Of a stretch of DNA of 64,000 bases, positions 8,607 through 15,670 are shown piece by piece; positions within the stretch are counted from its first letter, which is position 1; each line of letters begins with the position of its first letter. Source of the DNA: an uncultured Prevotellaceae bacterium (GTDB lineage Bacteria; Bacteroidota; Bacteroidia; Bacteroidales; Bacteroidaceae); the NCBI GenBank assembly GCA_947168045.1, contig CAMVKN010000005.1, positions 1 through 64,000 on the forward strand. The letters are read 5' to 3'. The position numbers were made by a program, and so were the translations under genes. The notes under the pieces were generated by a model, which made no database searches, was not told the origin of the DNA, and saw nothing but the letters and a program-made list of their open reading frames with translations.

Positions 8607-9068
8607 TTACTTGTTGATAATCTTGCGCACGTCCTTGCCCACCTTGACAATGTAGACGCCACGCGACAGACCGCCGAGGTCGTAGCTGCCGCTCTCGTTG
8701 GCGCTGAACACCTTCTCGCCCTTCATGTTATACAGGACGACGGTCTCGCCCGGCTCCAGGGCGGCACGCAGCACGCCACCGGCGAAATGGGTCTTCGGCT
8801 CCGAGTTGCTGACGGCAGCAATGGCCGACGGCGAGCCGGCAAAGAACATCTTCTCAAGGCCGGAGAGCGCCAGGCGCTGCTCAGTGCCGTCAGACAGGTG
8901 AAGCACCATGTCAGCAGTGTCGAAGGTAATCTTCTTGATGCTGCTCACGTTGAAGCTCGTCTCGCTGCCGCTGCCGCTCACGGTGAGGTACTGATAGCTG
9001 TCGGCCACGGCGCTGGCACTGCACAGAACAAGGCACAGTGAAGCCAGAAATGTACGAATGGTATTCAT
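8607..9068 (-). CDS. Secreted protein with T9SS-like C-terminal tail
   Basis: A 153-residue protein with a signal peptide cleaved after ASAVA. The middle contains a segment common in Prevotella secreted proteins (FNVSSIKKITFDTADMVLHL). The last 60 residues (VVLYNMKGEKVF, then GGLSRGVYIVKVGK and a final KIINK) match the type A C-terminal sorting domain used by the type IX secretion system. It may be a short secreted or surface product, or the remnant of a longer one. A TACCTTTG -7-like box lies at 9088-9095 on the minus strand. Confidence 0.65.
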   Translation of the reverse strand: MNTIRTFLASLCLVLCSASAVADSYQYLTVSGSGSETSFNVSSIKKITFDTADMVLHLSDGTEQRLALSGLEKMFFAGSPSAIAAVSNSEPKTHFAGGVLRAALEPGETVVLYNMKGEKVFSANESGSYDLGGLSRGVYIVKVGKDVRKIINK

Positions 9069-9148
9069 AAGTCGTGAAATTTTGCTGCAAAGGTAGCCAT
9101 TAATTTACAAAATCGCGCTTCTTTCATGTTTTTTTTCCTTAAAATGTT

Positions 9149-9179
9149 GCAAGTAACAAAGAAATTACCTAATTTTGTC
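9149..9179 (+). promoter_or_regulatory. Bacteroidota promoter for the small membrane protein gene
   Basis: TTG at 9149-9151, a 20 base spacer, and TAATTTTG at 9172-9179 fit the -33/-7 consensus. The start codon is 18 bases downstream of the -7 box. Confidence 0.6.
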
Positions 9180-9197
9180 AGCAGAAAAGCGATAACC

Positions 9198-9401
9198 ATG
9201 AAGCTGAAGAAGAGAGAACTACTCTACCAGGAGGCGGGGAAATACTTCCTCGACCTGTCGAAGCTGGTCTTCGGCGGCATCATCCTGGCTGAGATTATGA
9301 ATCTGGGAATCAACGAGACTGCGGTCTTTGGCATAGGGTCAATAGCCGTTGTCATCTTGGCTCTGTTTGGATTCCACTATTACTCTAAATCGAAAAAATA
9401 A
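9198..9401 (+). CDS. Small two-helix membrane protein (DUF6722-like)
   Basis: A 67-residue protein starting MKLKKRELLYQEAGKYFLD, with two transmembrane helices (about residues 22-37 and 44-61) and a basic C-terminus. It resembles small Bacteroidota membrane proteins of the DUF6722 type; that name is given from memory of the N-terminal motif. The start at 9198 follows the promoter at 9149-9179 and is preferred to an upstream in-frame ATG at 9126, which would lie before the -7 box. Function unknown. A 33-residue membrane peptide follows 2 bases later. Confidence 0.7.
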   Translation: MKLKKRELLYQEAGKYFLDLSKLVFGGIILAEIMNLGINETAVFGIGSIAVVILALFGFHYYSKSKK

Positions 9402-9403
9402 CT

Positions 9404-9505
9404 ATGGGACTGATTTACTTCTTGCTTTTTTTCATCGTGATAGGCTTCTTGTCAATCCTATACACAGACTGGTACGACAGAAAACATCCAGGCTGGGGTG
9501 AATAA
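9404..9505 (+). CDS. 33-residue single-pass membrane peptide
   Basis: An ATG 2 bases after the previous stop opens a 33-codon frame whose product is a hydrophobic helix (LIYFLLFFIVIGFLSILY) followed by a short polar tail (TDWYDRKHPGWGE). The tight spacing and clear one-helix layout support a real small gene co-translated with the upstream two-helix protein. Function unknown. Confidence 0.5.
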   Translation: MGLIYFLLFFIVIGFLSILYTDWYDRKHPGWGE

Positions 9506-9527
9506 CCATATAAAAATGAAATAGATT

Positions 9528-10088
9528 ATGTTAGACGTAAAAGAGACATTGCAGAAGAGCGAGGAGCGCATGGAGATGGCAGCCATGTTCCTGGAGGAGG
9601 AGCTGAACCGCATCCGTGCCGGAAGGGCCAACGTGGCCATCCTCGACGGAGTGAGAGTGTTGAGCTATGGCTCGAAGGTGCCCCTCAACCAGGTGGCCAC
9701 CGTCAACTGCCCTGATGCACGCACCATCGCCATCAAGCCATGGGACCGCAAGCAGATCAAGGACATCGAGAAGGCCATCATGGACAGCGACGTGGGCATC
9801 ACGCCTGAGAACAACGGCGAGATTATCCGTCTGACCATACCGCAGCCCACAGAGGAGCGCCGCCGCGACCTGGTGAAGCAGTGCAACAAGATTGCCGAGA
9901 AGGCGAAGGTGGAGGTGCGCAACGTCCGTGCCGACATCAAGGAGAAGCTGAAGAAGGCCATCAAGGACGGACTCTCAGAGGACAACGAGAAGGACGCCGA
10001 GCTGGAGCTGCAGAAGCTGCACGACAAGTGGATTAAGAAGCTCGACACGCTCATCGAGGCCAAGAACAAGGAAATCATGACCGTGTAA
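9528..10088 (+). CDS. frr: Ribosome recycling factor
   Basis: A 186-residue protein of standard RRF length. It has the N-terminal helix (LQKSEERMEMAAMFLEEELNRIRAGRAN), the beta-domain (VPLNQVATVNCPDARTIAIKPWD), and the conserved helix near IRLTIPQPTEERRRDLVKQ. Together with EF-G it splits the ribosome after termination. It is followed 12 bases later by the DNA-binding-like/kinase pair, so those genes may share its transcript. Confidence 0.97.
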   Translation: MLDVKETLQKSEERMEMAAMFLEEELNRIRAGRANVAILDGVRVLSYGSKVPLNQVATVNCPDARTIAIKPWDRKQIKDIEKAIMDSDVGITPENNGEIIRLTIPQPTEERRRDLVKQCNKIAEKAKVEVRNVRADIKEKLKKAIKDGLSEDNEKDAELELQKLHDKWIKKLDTLIEAKNKEIMTV

Positions 10089-10100
10089 CAGCCAGCGCTG

Positions 10101-10658
10101 ATGAAGCTGCCACCAGTCATCATTGAAATGCTTAGCCGGAGGGCAGACCACGAATTGCGTCTGCCCTCCGACTGTGAATACCTGTCGCTGGACATCGAAG
10201 GCAAGACGGGGATACACATCGGTGCCACCACCCTGAAGAGGCTGTTGGGCCTCGCCGCTGACGACCGCACGCCCCACCTGTCGACGCTCGACATTCTGGC
10301 GCGCTATCTCGGCTATAGCCATTGGCAGCAGTTAGAAGCCATCAGCAATGAGGGGAACTCAGGCTTTGACACTCCAGAGGGGGAACAGCGCTCAGCTAAT
10401 TTGAAGCCTGACTCACTGGTCAAAATAGCCTATCTGCCTGACCGCGAGGTGACATTGCGTTTTCTGGGCGACAACTGCTATCGCGTGGTGGCAAGCCGAA
10501 ACAGCAAACTGCTCACCGATGACGAGGTGGAGATTCAGAACTTCGTGCTCCATCATCCCCTTTTCGTTTCTTGTGTTTGGCGTGGAGGCTCACCAATGGG
10601 GCCATTCACGGCAGGCAGCGTCTCTGGTTTACAAAGCATCAGCATCATTGAGCCATGA
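10101..10658 (+). CDS. Protein with a DNA-binding-like N-terminal helix domain
   Basis: A 185-residue protein. Residues 1-80 contain a helical pattern (GIHIGATTLKRLLG, then LSTLDILARYLGYSHWQQL) that recurs at the N-terminus of many Bacteroidota regulatory and signalling proteins and looks like a small helix-turn-helix-type domain. The C-terminal 90 residues are beta-rich (KIAYLPDREVTLRFLG and an RVVASRNSKLL segment). The stop overlaps the start of the kinase gene by 4 bases, so the two are translationally coupled and probably act together, perhaps as substrate or sensor for the kinase. Family not firmly recognised. Confidence 0.55.
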   Translation: MKLPPVIIEMLSRRADHELRLPSDCEYLSLDIEGKTGIHIGATTLKRLLGLAADDRTPHLSTLDILARYLGYSHWQQLEAISNEGNSGFDTPEGEQRSANLKPDSLVKIAYLPDREVTLRFLGDNCYRVVASRNSKLLTDDEVEIQNFVLHHPLFVSCVWRGGSPMGPFTAGSVSGLQSISIIEP

Positions 10659-11878
10659 TGGAGTCGTCATCCTTCAACTACCGTCAGCCGTTGCCTTTTG
10701 ACAACGCCACGCGTCTCCCTGTGCATGGTGGAACCTGCGACGCCTACATTGTAAAGCTCTATGGCAAGCTTCATTTCATGAAACGCCTCAAGCCACAGTT
10801 TGCTAACGACATCCGTTACCGCGAAGCCCTGAGCAAGGAGTTTGAGACGGGCTACCGTCTGGAGCACCCTCAGCTACCGCGCTATCTATCACTCGTAGAA
10901 GGTGGGGAAGCCATCTTGATGGAATTTGTCGACGGTGAGACGCTCACCCAGCGCCTCACTTCCCAGCCAGACTATTTTGGAAGCAAGAAGAACAAAGAGA
11001 GATTCGTCGCTCAGCTGTTAGATGCCGTAAGCTATCTGCACGCCCATCAAGTGCTTCATCTTGACCTGAAGCCAGACAACATCATGCTTACGCGCATCGG
11101 CAACGATGTAAAACTGATTGACCTGGGCTGCAGCCTAACCGACACTTACACTGACACCACAGGCCGCACCGACAGCTATGCAGCCCCAGAGCAGCTGACA
11201 GGTGAGCAAGTCGACGTTCGCACTGACATCTATGCGATTGGAAAAATTCTTGCGGCGCTACCATTGCACCAATCTAAATATAATAAGGTGGCAAACAAAT
11301 GTCTGGCATCTGATCCTGACGAACGCTATCAGACAGTGGATGAATTGCAACATGCTCTACGCAGTCGTAGGTCCGCCGTCGTTCCGCTTGCTGCATTCGT
11401 GTCCGCCATGTCCATCGTCGGTTCCGTCTTGCTCTTCAAAGGCTGCTCCTCAGAGGTAGTTTCTCAAAGAACTGACGCGTCCCCTACGGCTGTCGCTGCC
11501 ACCCCTATTGACACACCGTCGCTGGCACCCGCCGCAACGCCAGAGCCAGAGGAAATCATCCCTGTAACAGTGAGACAGGAAGACCAGACTTCAAAGATGA
11601 AGAAAGAGATGGCCAAGATGCTGGACAAAGCTTATTCTGCCACCATCGCCAGCTTCTGCGACTCCGTCTTCCCCTCCCCTTCTGTTGGTCCCAAATGGTG
11701 GGAGGTCTCAGAAGACTTCCATCGTCGTGTGAATCAGATTGGCGATAAATTGGCCAAGAAATACCCCGGCATACCAGAGACAGACATTCGCCAGGACATA
11801 GAGAGCCGGTTTCAGAATCTTGTGGGCTACGTCTTTGGGCGGATGCGTGAAAACGGCGAGCAAGAGCCGATTCCCTGA
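10655..11878 (+). CDS. Membrane Ser/Thr protein kinase
   Basis: A 407-residue Hanks-type kinase. A glycine-containing loop (VHGGTCDAYIVK), the ATP lysine K43 (FMKRL), the catalytic loop HLDLKPDN at residues 135-142, a DLG at 156-158 in place of DFG, and the APE at 177-179 are all visible, so it is likely active. One transmembrane helix lies at about residues 243-262, followed by a Pro/Ala/Thr-rich linker and a helical C-terminal domain that would sit in the periplasm. Coupled to the upstream DNA-binding-like gene. Targets unknown. Confidence 0.85.
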   Translation: MMESSSFNYRQPLPFDNATRLPVHGGTCDAYIVKLYGKLHFMKRLKPQFANDIRYREALSKEFETGYRLEHPQLPRYLSLVEGGEAILMEFVDGETLTQRLTSQPDYFGSKKNKERFVAQLLDAVSYLHAHQVLHLDLKPDNIMLTRIGNDVKLIDLGCSLTDTYTDTTGRTDSYAAPEQLTGEQVDVRTDIYAIGKILAALPLHQSKYNKVANKCLASDPDERYQTVDELQHALRSRRSAVVPLAAFVSAMSIVGSVLLFKGCSSEVVSQRTDASPTAVAATPIDTPSLAPAATPEPEEIIPVTVRQEDQTSKMKKEMAKMLDKAYSATIASFCDSVFPSPSVGPKWWEVSEDFHRRVNQIGDKLAKKYPGIPETDIRQDIESRFQNLVGYVFGRMRENGEQEPIP

Positions 11879-11946
11879 TAGCTTTCAGGTGTGGAAACAG
11901 CTAAAAAGGGAAAAAAGAACTTCTTTTTCCAAAATAATCATTCACG

Positions 11947-11982
11947 ATGAACGTCGTTTGCCAAATATTTCTTATCTTTGCA
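11947..11982 (+). promoter_or_regulatory. Promoter-like element, copy 1
   Basis: A 36 base stretch ending in TTATCTTTGCA, containing the -7 motif TATCTTTG at 11973-11980, lies just before the toxin-antitoxin pair. A second copy with 32 of 36 identical bases is at 13065-13100. Confidence 0.55.
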
Positions 11983-12002
11983 ACGTTGTTATAATTTGAT
12001 AC

Positions 12003-12308
12003 ATGAACCAAGGGAATTATATTGAAAAGTTCAGCAATAACCTGTTCTGGGACGTTGATAAGTCTCAGTTGTCTATGGACGATTATCCCGCATATATCAT
12101 CCAGCGAGTCTTGGAACATGGGCAAATGAACGACTGGCGGCTTATTTACAGATATTATGGGCTTCATCGCATAGTCGATGAGTGCAAGAAGATGCGAACA
12201 CTCGACCCCGTTTGTCTTTCATTCATCTGTACCATATCACATACCAAAGAAGAAGACTACCGATGCTATCACTTCAGACAGTCTACCCCGACACTCTGGA
12301 ACTCCTAA
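12003..12308 (+). CDS. Probable antitoxin of an AbiEii-type pair (DUF6922-like)
   Basis: A 101-residue protein with the pattern NNLFWDVD, then SMDDYPAYIIQRVLEHG, DWRLIYRYYG and IVDECKKMRTLDP. This matches the small Bacteroidota proteins (DUF6922-like) commonly encoded directly before a nucleotidyltransferase toxin. It overlaps the downstream toxin gene by 46 bases, consistent with tightly coupled synthesis. It is expected to neutralise the toxin, by analogy with type IV AbiEi/AbiEii systems; this is inference from the gene pair. Confidence 0.65.
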   Translation: MNQGNYIEKFSNNLFWDVDKSQLSMDDYPAYIIQRVLEHGQMNDWRLIYRYYGLHRIVDECKKMRTLDPVCLSFICTISHTKEEDYRCYHFRQSTPTLWNS

Positions 12309-12889
12309 AGATACTGATGCACCTGCCCATATTGGGGCAAATGCGTCTTGTTGGTGGTACTGCACTTGCCCTGCAGTATGGGCATCGCCGTTCTGTTGAC
12401 CTTGATTTCTTTGGGCATACTACTGAAGATGTTGACGAGCTAACGCACAATCTCTCTGACCGTATTGGCGACGTTGTACGTAACAATTGCACCAAGCGTA
12501 TTAAGACATATATGCTGAATGGTATCAAAGTCGATTTCGTCAATTATGATTATCCGTGGATAGGCGAGCCAATCATCGAAGACGGAATAAGATTAGCCTC
12601 AAATATGGACATTGCTGCTATGAAGGTTAACGCCATTGTTGGGCGTGGAACGAAGAAGGACTTTATAGATGTGTTTTTCCTGTTACGGCATTTCTCTTTT
12701 GAGGAACTTCTGAAAATGTACCTGACAAAATATGCAGACGGGTCAGAATATAGAGCATTGTTAAGCATGTCCTATTTCGCAGATGCAGACCCTCAGCCAA
12801 TGCCATATTTGTTTGAGAGCGTGGATTGGGAAATAGTTAAGGACAGAATCAGAAAAGAAGTAGAAAGTTATTCCCATAGTCACAGTTAA
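12263..12889 (+). CDS. Nucleotidyltransferase toxin, AbiEii/AbiGii family
   Basis: A 208-residue protein with the nucleotidyltransferase signature GGTALALQYGHRRSVDLDFF (Gly-Gly, then the paired Asp residues), a second acidic position in KVDFVNYD, and the family region MDIAAMKVNAIVGRGTKKDF. I chose the ATG at 12263 because it starts just before the conserved core; an upstream in-frame ATG (12182) adds 27 unconserved residues inside the antitoxin gene. AbiEii-type toxins transfer nucleotides to RNA targets, stopping growth on phage infection. Confidence 0.8.
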   Translation: MLSLQTVYPDTLELLKILMHLPILGQMRLVGGTALALQYGHRRSVDLDFFGHTTEDVDELTHNLSDRIGDVVRNNCTKRIKTYMLNGIKVDFVNYDYPWIGEPIIEDGIRLASNMDIAAMKVNAIVGRGTKKDFIDVFFLLRHFSFEELLKMYLTKYADGSEYRALLSMSYFADADPQPMPYLFESVDWEIVKDRIRKEVESYSHSHS

Positions 12890-13064
12890 GTAGCCAAAAT
12901 TGCGAAATGGAAGAAATGGTCGCCACATTCCTTCCATTTCTCATTTTTATGTTGTACCTTCGCCAGCGTAAACCATCAATCTGAATAAAAAATGAAAAAA
13001 TCCATGCCAAGATGGCTTTATTACAAAAAAAAAAAGCTACTTTTGCAAAAATAATACGGCTCAC

Positions 13065-13100
13065 ATGAACGTTGTTTGCTAAATTATTCTTATCTTTGCA
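13065..13100 (+). promoter_or_regulatory. Promoter-like element, copy 2, upstream of the FtsK-WXG island
   Basis: Near-copy of 11947-11982 with the -7 motif TATCTTTG at 13091-13098 followed by CA. It lies 300 bases before the first gene of the island, leaving a long leader. Confidence 0.55.
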
Positions 13101-13131
13101 GCGTGGCGGAAGGACCGTCGCAGTCAAAACA

Positions 13132-13197
13132 ATGGAAGCGTTTAGCTTTTTCCAAACTGAGAACTTCGACAACTCTCACGAGAAAATGGAAAGGTAA
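13132..13197 (+). CDS. Possible 21-residue leader peptide
   Basis: A short frame (MEAFSFFQTENF onward, ending KMER) starts about 35 bases after the promoter-like element and precedes a nested hairpin. Position and size suggest a leader peptide, but there is no independent support for its translation. Confidence 0.3.
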   Translation: MEAFSFFQTENFDNSHEKMER

Positions 13198-13252
13198 TGA
13201 CGTTCTTCCCTTTGTAATGATGGTATTGGTATATCCATGCGTCATACATTGG

Positions 13253-13324
13253 GTGTGAGCTGTTTTCTAATCTTTTTCTCGGGCAGTCGAAGGCCTTCAG
13301 TTGGATTAGCTGACAGGCTCACAC
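13253..13324 (+). promoter_or_regulatory. Nested hairpin in the leader of the island
   Basis: GTGTGAGC at 13253-13260 pairs with GCTCACAC at 13317-13324; inside it CTAATC (13267-13272) pairs with GATTAG (13304-13309); inside that GAAGGCCTTC (13289-13298) is a perfect palindrome. Three nested stems suggest a structured RNA that could act as an attenuator or cis-regulatory element. The class is not recognised. Confidence 0.5.
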
Positions 13325-13399
13325 TTCTTTGTTGTGGCTATAATGAAACATATAATAATAAATGAAGAATCATTGAGCTTGTGATGACAATTGACAATA

Positions 13400-13876
13400 A
13401 TGAAAAAGATTCCTAAGAATAGATTCACAGAAAGGTTGAATGCTATTTACTCCGATTTGCATCTTGATGTAGAAAAGCAATTTTTTGCCGATATTGTCGT
13501 TAGTAACATAATTGATACCAAAACAGATGAGTTTTATTCTTTCTTCGACTGTGGTTATAGAATAGAATCTTTTTATGAGATGATGGACATGCTTTCACAG
13601 TCTGAAGATTTTATCATGTTATTAAGAGAGGCCAATGGATATCAAACGTTTGAGATGTTAAATCAAGTTCTTGACAGAAAGACTGGTGTCAAATATGACA
13701 ATCTAGATCGATTATTCTCAATTCTCACCGGTAAAACGTTTCCAATTGTAAAAAGCGACATTGATCATGTTCTTGAGATTGATACCCAGATAGCAGAACT
13801 ACAGCAAACAGATTTTTGGTATAAATACCTTGATAAAGCAAAATTATTAGGTAACTATATGGCTCTATTAAGATAA
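13400..13876 (+). CDS. Unknown helical protein, first gene of FtsK-WXG island
   Basis: A 158-residue, mostly helical, soluble protein (starts MKKIPKNRFTERLNAIYSDL). I recognise no family. The start at the ATG is chosen; a TTG 9 bases upstream is also in frame. Base composition is clearly AT-richer than the housekeeping genes to the left, as for the next genes, consistent with transfer of the island. It is followed by a 39 base gap to the zinc-ribbon protein gene. Confidence 0.55.
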   Translation: MKKIPKNRFTERLNAIYSDLHLDVEKQFFADIVVSNIIDTKTDEFYSFFDCGYRIESFYEMMDMLSQSEDFIMLLREANGYQTFEMLNQVLDRKTGVKYDNLDRLFSILTGKTFPIVKSDIDHVLEIDTQIAELQQTDFWYKYLDKAKLLGNYMALLR

Positions 13877-13915
13877 TATGTGATATCATAGGAAGTTCTA
13901 AATTATAATAACAAT

Positions 13916-14500
13916 ATGGCTAAGTTTATTTGTTCTATTTGCGGGTATGTCCATGAAGATATAACTGCACCAGATTATTGTCCCGCTTGTATGGCACCTG
14001 CTTCTGAGTTTTCCGAAACTTCTGAAACTAAAAAGGAATCTCCAACCGAAAATGACCCTATGGGAAATATTTTCAATAATAAGGTCGTAGAGGCAATCGA
14101 AACTGAAGGAGGAAATACGGATCAGTTAAAAAAAACGGGTGATTCACATCCAAAAGAGAACACAAAAAACACAATAGAATCAAGTGAGGCAACCAATCCA
14201 ACAAACGACATTAATGACATACATATTATTAATAACGAAAACGCTGTTAGTACAAATGTAGAATTAGATGCAGATGAAGAAGCCATTCTCAGAAAACATC
14301 AAGAAATCGGAGTAGCAAAGCTCGCACTTGTAAAATGGTACAAAGAGACATACAATGTTGGTCTTAAAGACGCTGTGGATAGGGTCGATTTTGTTTTAGA
14401 CAAGCATGGGTTACAGAGCTTAAGTAGAAGTGGTAATGGCTGTATGGTAACAATCATGATAGCTATTTCAACAACATTATCTACATACTTTTTGTTGTAA
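13916..14500 (+). CDS. Zinc-ribbon protein with L7/L12-like domain and C-terminal anchor
   Basis: A 194-residue protein in three parts. Residues 1-32 form a rubredoxin-like zinc ribbon with Cys6, Cys9, Cys22 and Cys25. A polar Asn/Glu-rich linker follows. Residues about 120-168 (LALVKWYKETYNVGLKDAVD) resemble the C-terminal domain of ribosomal protein L7/L12, a fold reused as a protein-binding module. The last 18 residues (MVTIMIAISTTLSTYFLL) form a hydrophobic tail anchor. It probably docks something at the inner membrane for the neighbouring ATPase. Function inferred only from position. Confidence 0.6.
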   Translation: MAKFICSICGYVHEDITAPDYCPACMAPASEFSETSETKKESPTENDPMGNIFNNKVVEAIETEGGNTDQLKKTGDSHPKENTKNTIESSEATNPTNDINDIHIINNENAVSTNVELDADEEAILRKHQEIGVAKLALVKWYKETYNVGLKDAVDRVDFVLDKHGLQSLSRSGNGCMVTIMIAISTTLSTYFLL

Positions 14501-14560
14501 AATAAGTATTGGAAAAATTGTAATTATAGTGGTTACGAAAAATCAATAACACATCATTAT

Positions 14561-15622
14561 ATGGATAATTATATAACTACTATTAGAGATTTGATGATTC
14601 AAGCTACTTACAATATCTCTGATATCAAAACAAAAGCACAAGATAGTGACCCTGAGGCGTGTTTTCAAATGGGTATGATACATTTGCTTGGAATCAAAAC
14701 ACCTATTGATTTTAAGAAAGCAAGCTCGTTCTTTGGAAATCAATCTTTAGCAGATGACCCTGACGCATGTCGTCTTCTTGGCTTTATTAATGAGTGTGAA
14801 GGTAATTATTCGGATGCATTTAATAAATATGCAAAAGCAGCAGGAACAACTGGTGAAAAAACAAAATGGTCTTATTTTCAAAAAGTATTTGAAGGAAGGA
14901 GCTATTTGCAAAGATTCTTCAAGAAATTGGTTCTACCTAATGCTGCGTTTAACAACGAAATAACTGAAATTATTAATGAATACATTAAAGGTGATAAATC
15001 AAGAATAGATGCATGTATTAAACTTGCAACGCTTTGTGACGATGAAATCACTTGTATAGAAACCGCACAATCTTTGTATGAAGCAGGAGATCTATATTCT
15101 GCAAAAAGATGGCTCCAGAAAGCTAATGTTACCAAGACAAACGAACTGTTTATTGCAATAGAAAATAGACTATTAGATTCAAAGAAACCCATCAAACTTC
15201 CTGACATGTTACAGGTGATAGATCTAAAGGGGAATTCTCTCCTTGCAGAATCAAACTATTCATCTTCCATTATTGAAACCAAATATACTTGTGACAATAT
15301 TTCAGCGTTATGTAAGAAAACCTGGATGAAAGATGTTTCCAATTTAATAGAAAAAATTGGGAACAGGCTTGATAAAGAAGAATTCATAAAAAAACAAATA
15401 GAGGAAAAGAAGAAAGAAAAGAGACGAAAAATAGATAAAAACTTATGGTTGTATATCTTTGGACCTATAGCATTAATTATTATTACAATGACGATAGTAT
15501 CAATTACAGATGGAAAAGGAACAGCCACAATAATGCCATTCATTGTAACATCAGCATTATTTGTTGTTTTACCATTCTTAGCCCTAAGGTGGATTATTCG
15601 TAAAATAATGAAACTTAACTAA
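14561..15622 (+). CDS. Sel1-like repeat protein with two C-terminal membrane helices
   Basis: A 353-residue protein. The N-terminal half contains Sel1/TPR-like helical repeats (DPEACFQMGMIHLLG, then FKKASSFFG and DPDACRLLGFINECEGNYSDAFNKYAKAA, later AQSLYEAGDLYSAKRWLQKA). A charged coil (KKQIEEKKKEKRRK) leads into two transmembrane helices at about 292-312 and 322-345. It has the layout of a membrane-bound adaptor facing the cytoplasm and could hold the soluble ATPase encoded next at the membrane. Lies 48 bases before the ATPase gene. Confidence 0.65.
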   Translation: MDNYITTIRDLMIQATYNISDIKTKAQDSDPEACFQMGMIHLLGIKTPIDFKKASSFFGNQSLADDPDACRLLGFINECEGNYSDAFNKYAKAAGTTGEKTKWSYFQKVFEGRSYLQRFFKKLVLPNAAFNNEITEIINEYIKGDKSRIDACIKLATLCDDEITCIETAQSLYEAGDLYSAKRWLQKANVTKTNELFIAIENRLLDSKKPIKLPDMLQVIDLKGNSLLAESNYSSSIIETKYTCDNISALCKKTWMKDVSNLIEKIGNRLDKEEFIKKQIEEKKKEKRRKIDKNLWLYIFGPIALIIITMTIVSITDGKGTATIMPFIVTSALFVVLPFLALRWIIRKIMKLN

Positions 15623-15670
15623 TTATTTCATATAAGTCAAGAAAGGCAAATTAAATATAATAAGAATACA

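Larger units (their letters stand above)
12890..13399. other. Regulatory intergenic region before the FtsK-WXG island
   Basis: This 510 base gap is AT-rich, with a run of A near 13025-13035. It holds promoter-like element copy 2 (13065-13100), a possible 21-codon leader frame (13132-13197) and a nested hairpin (13253-13324). I see no larger gene in it. Confidence 0.6.
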
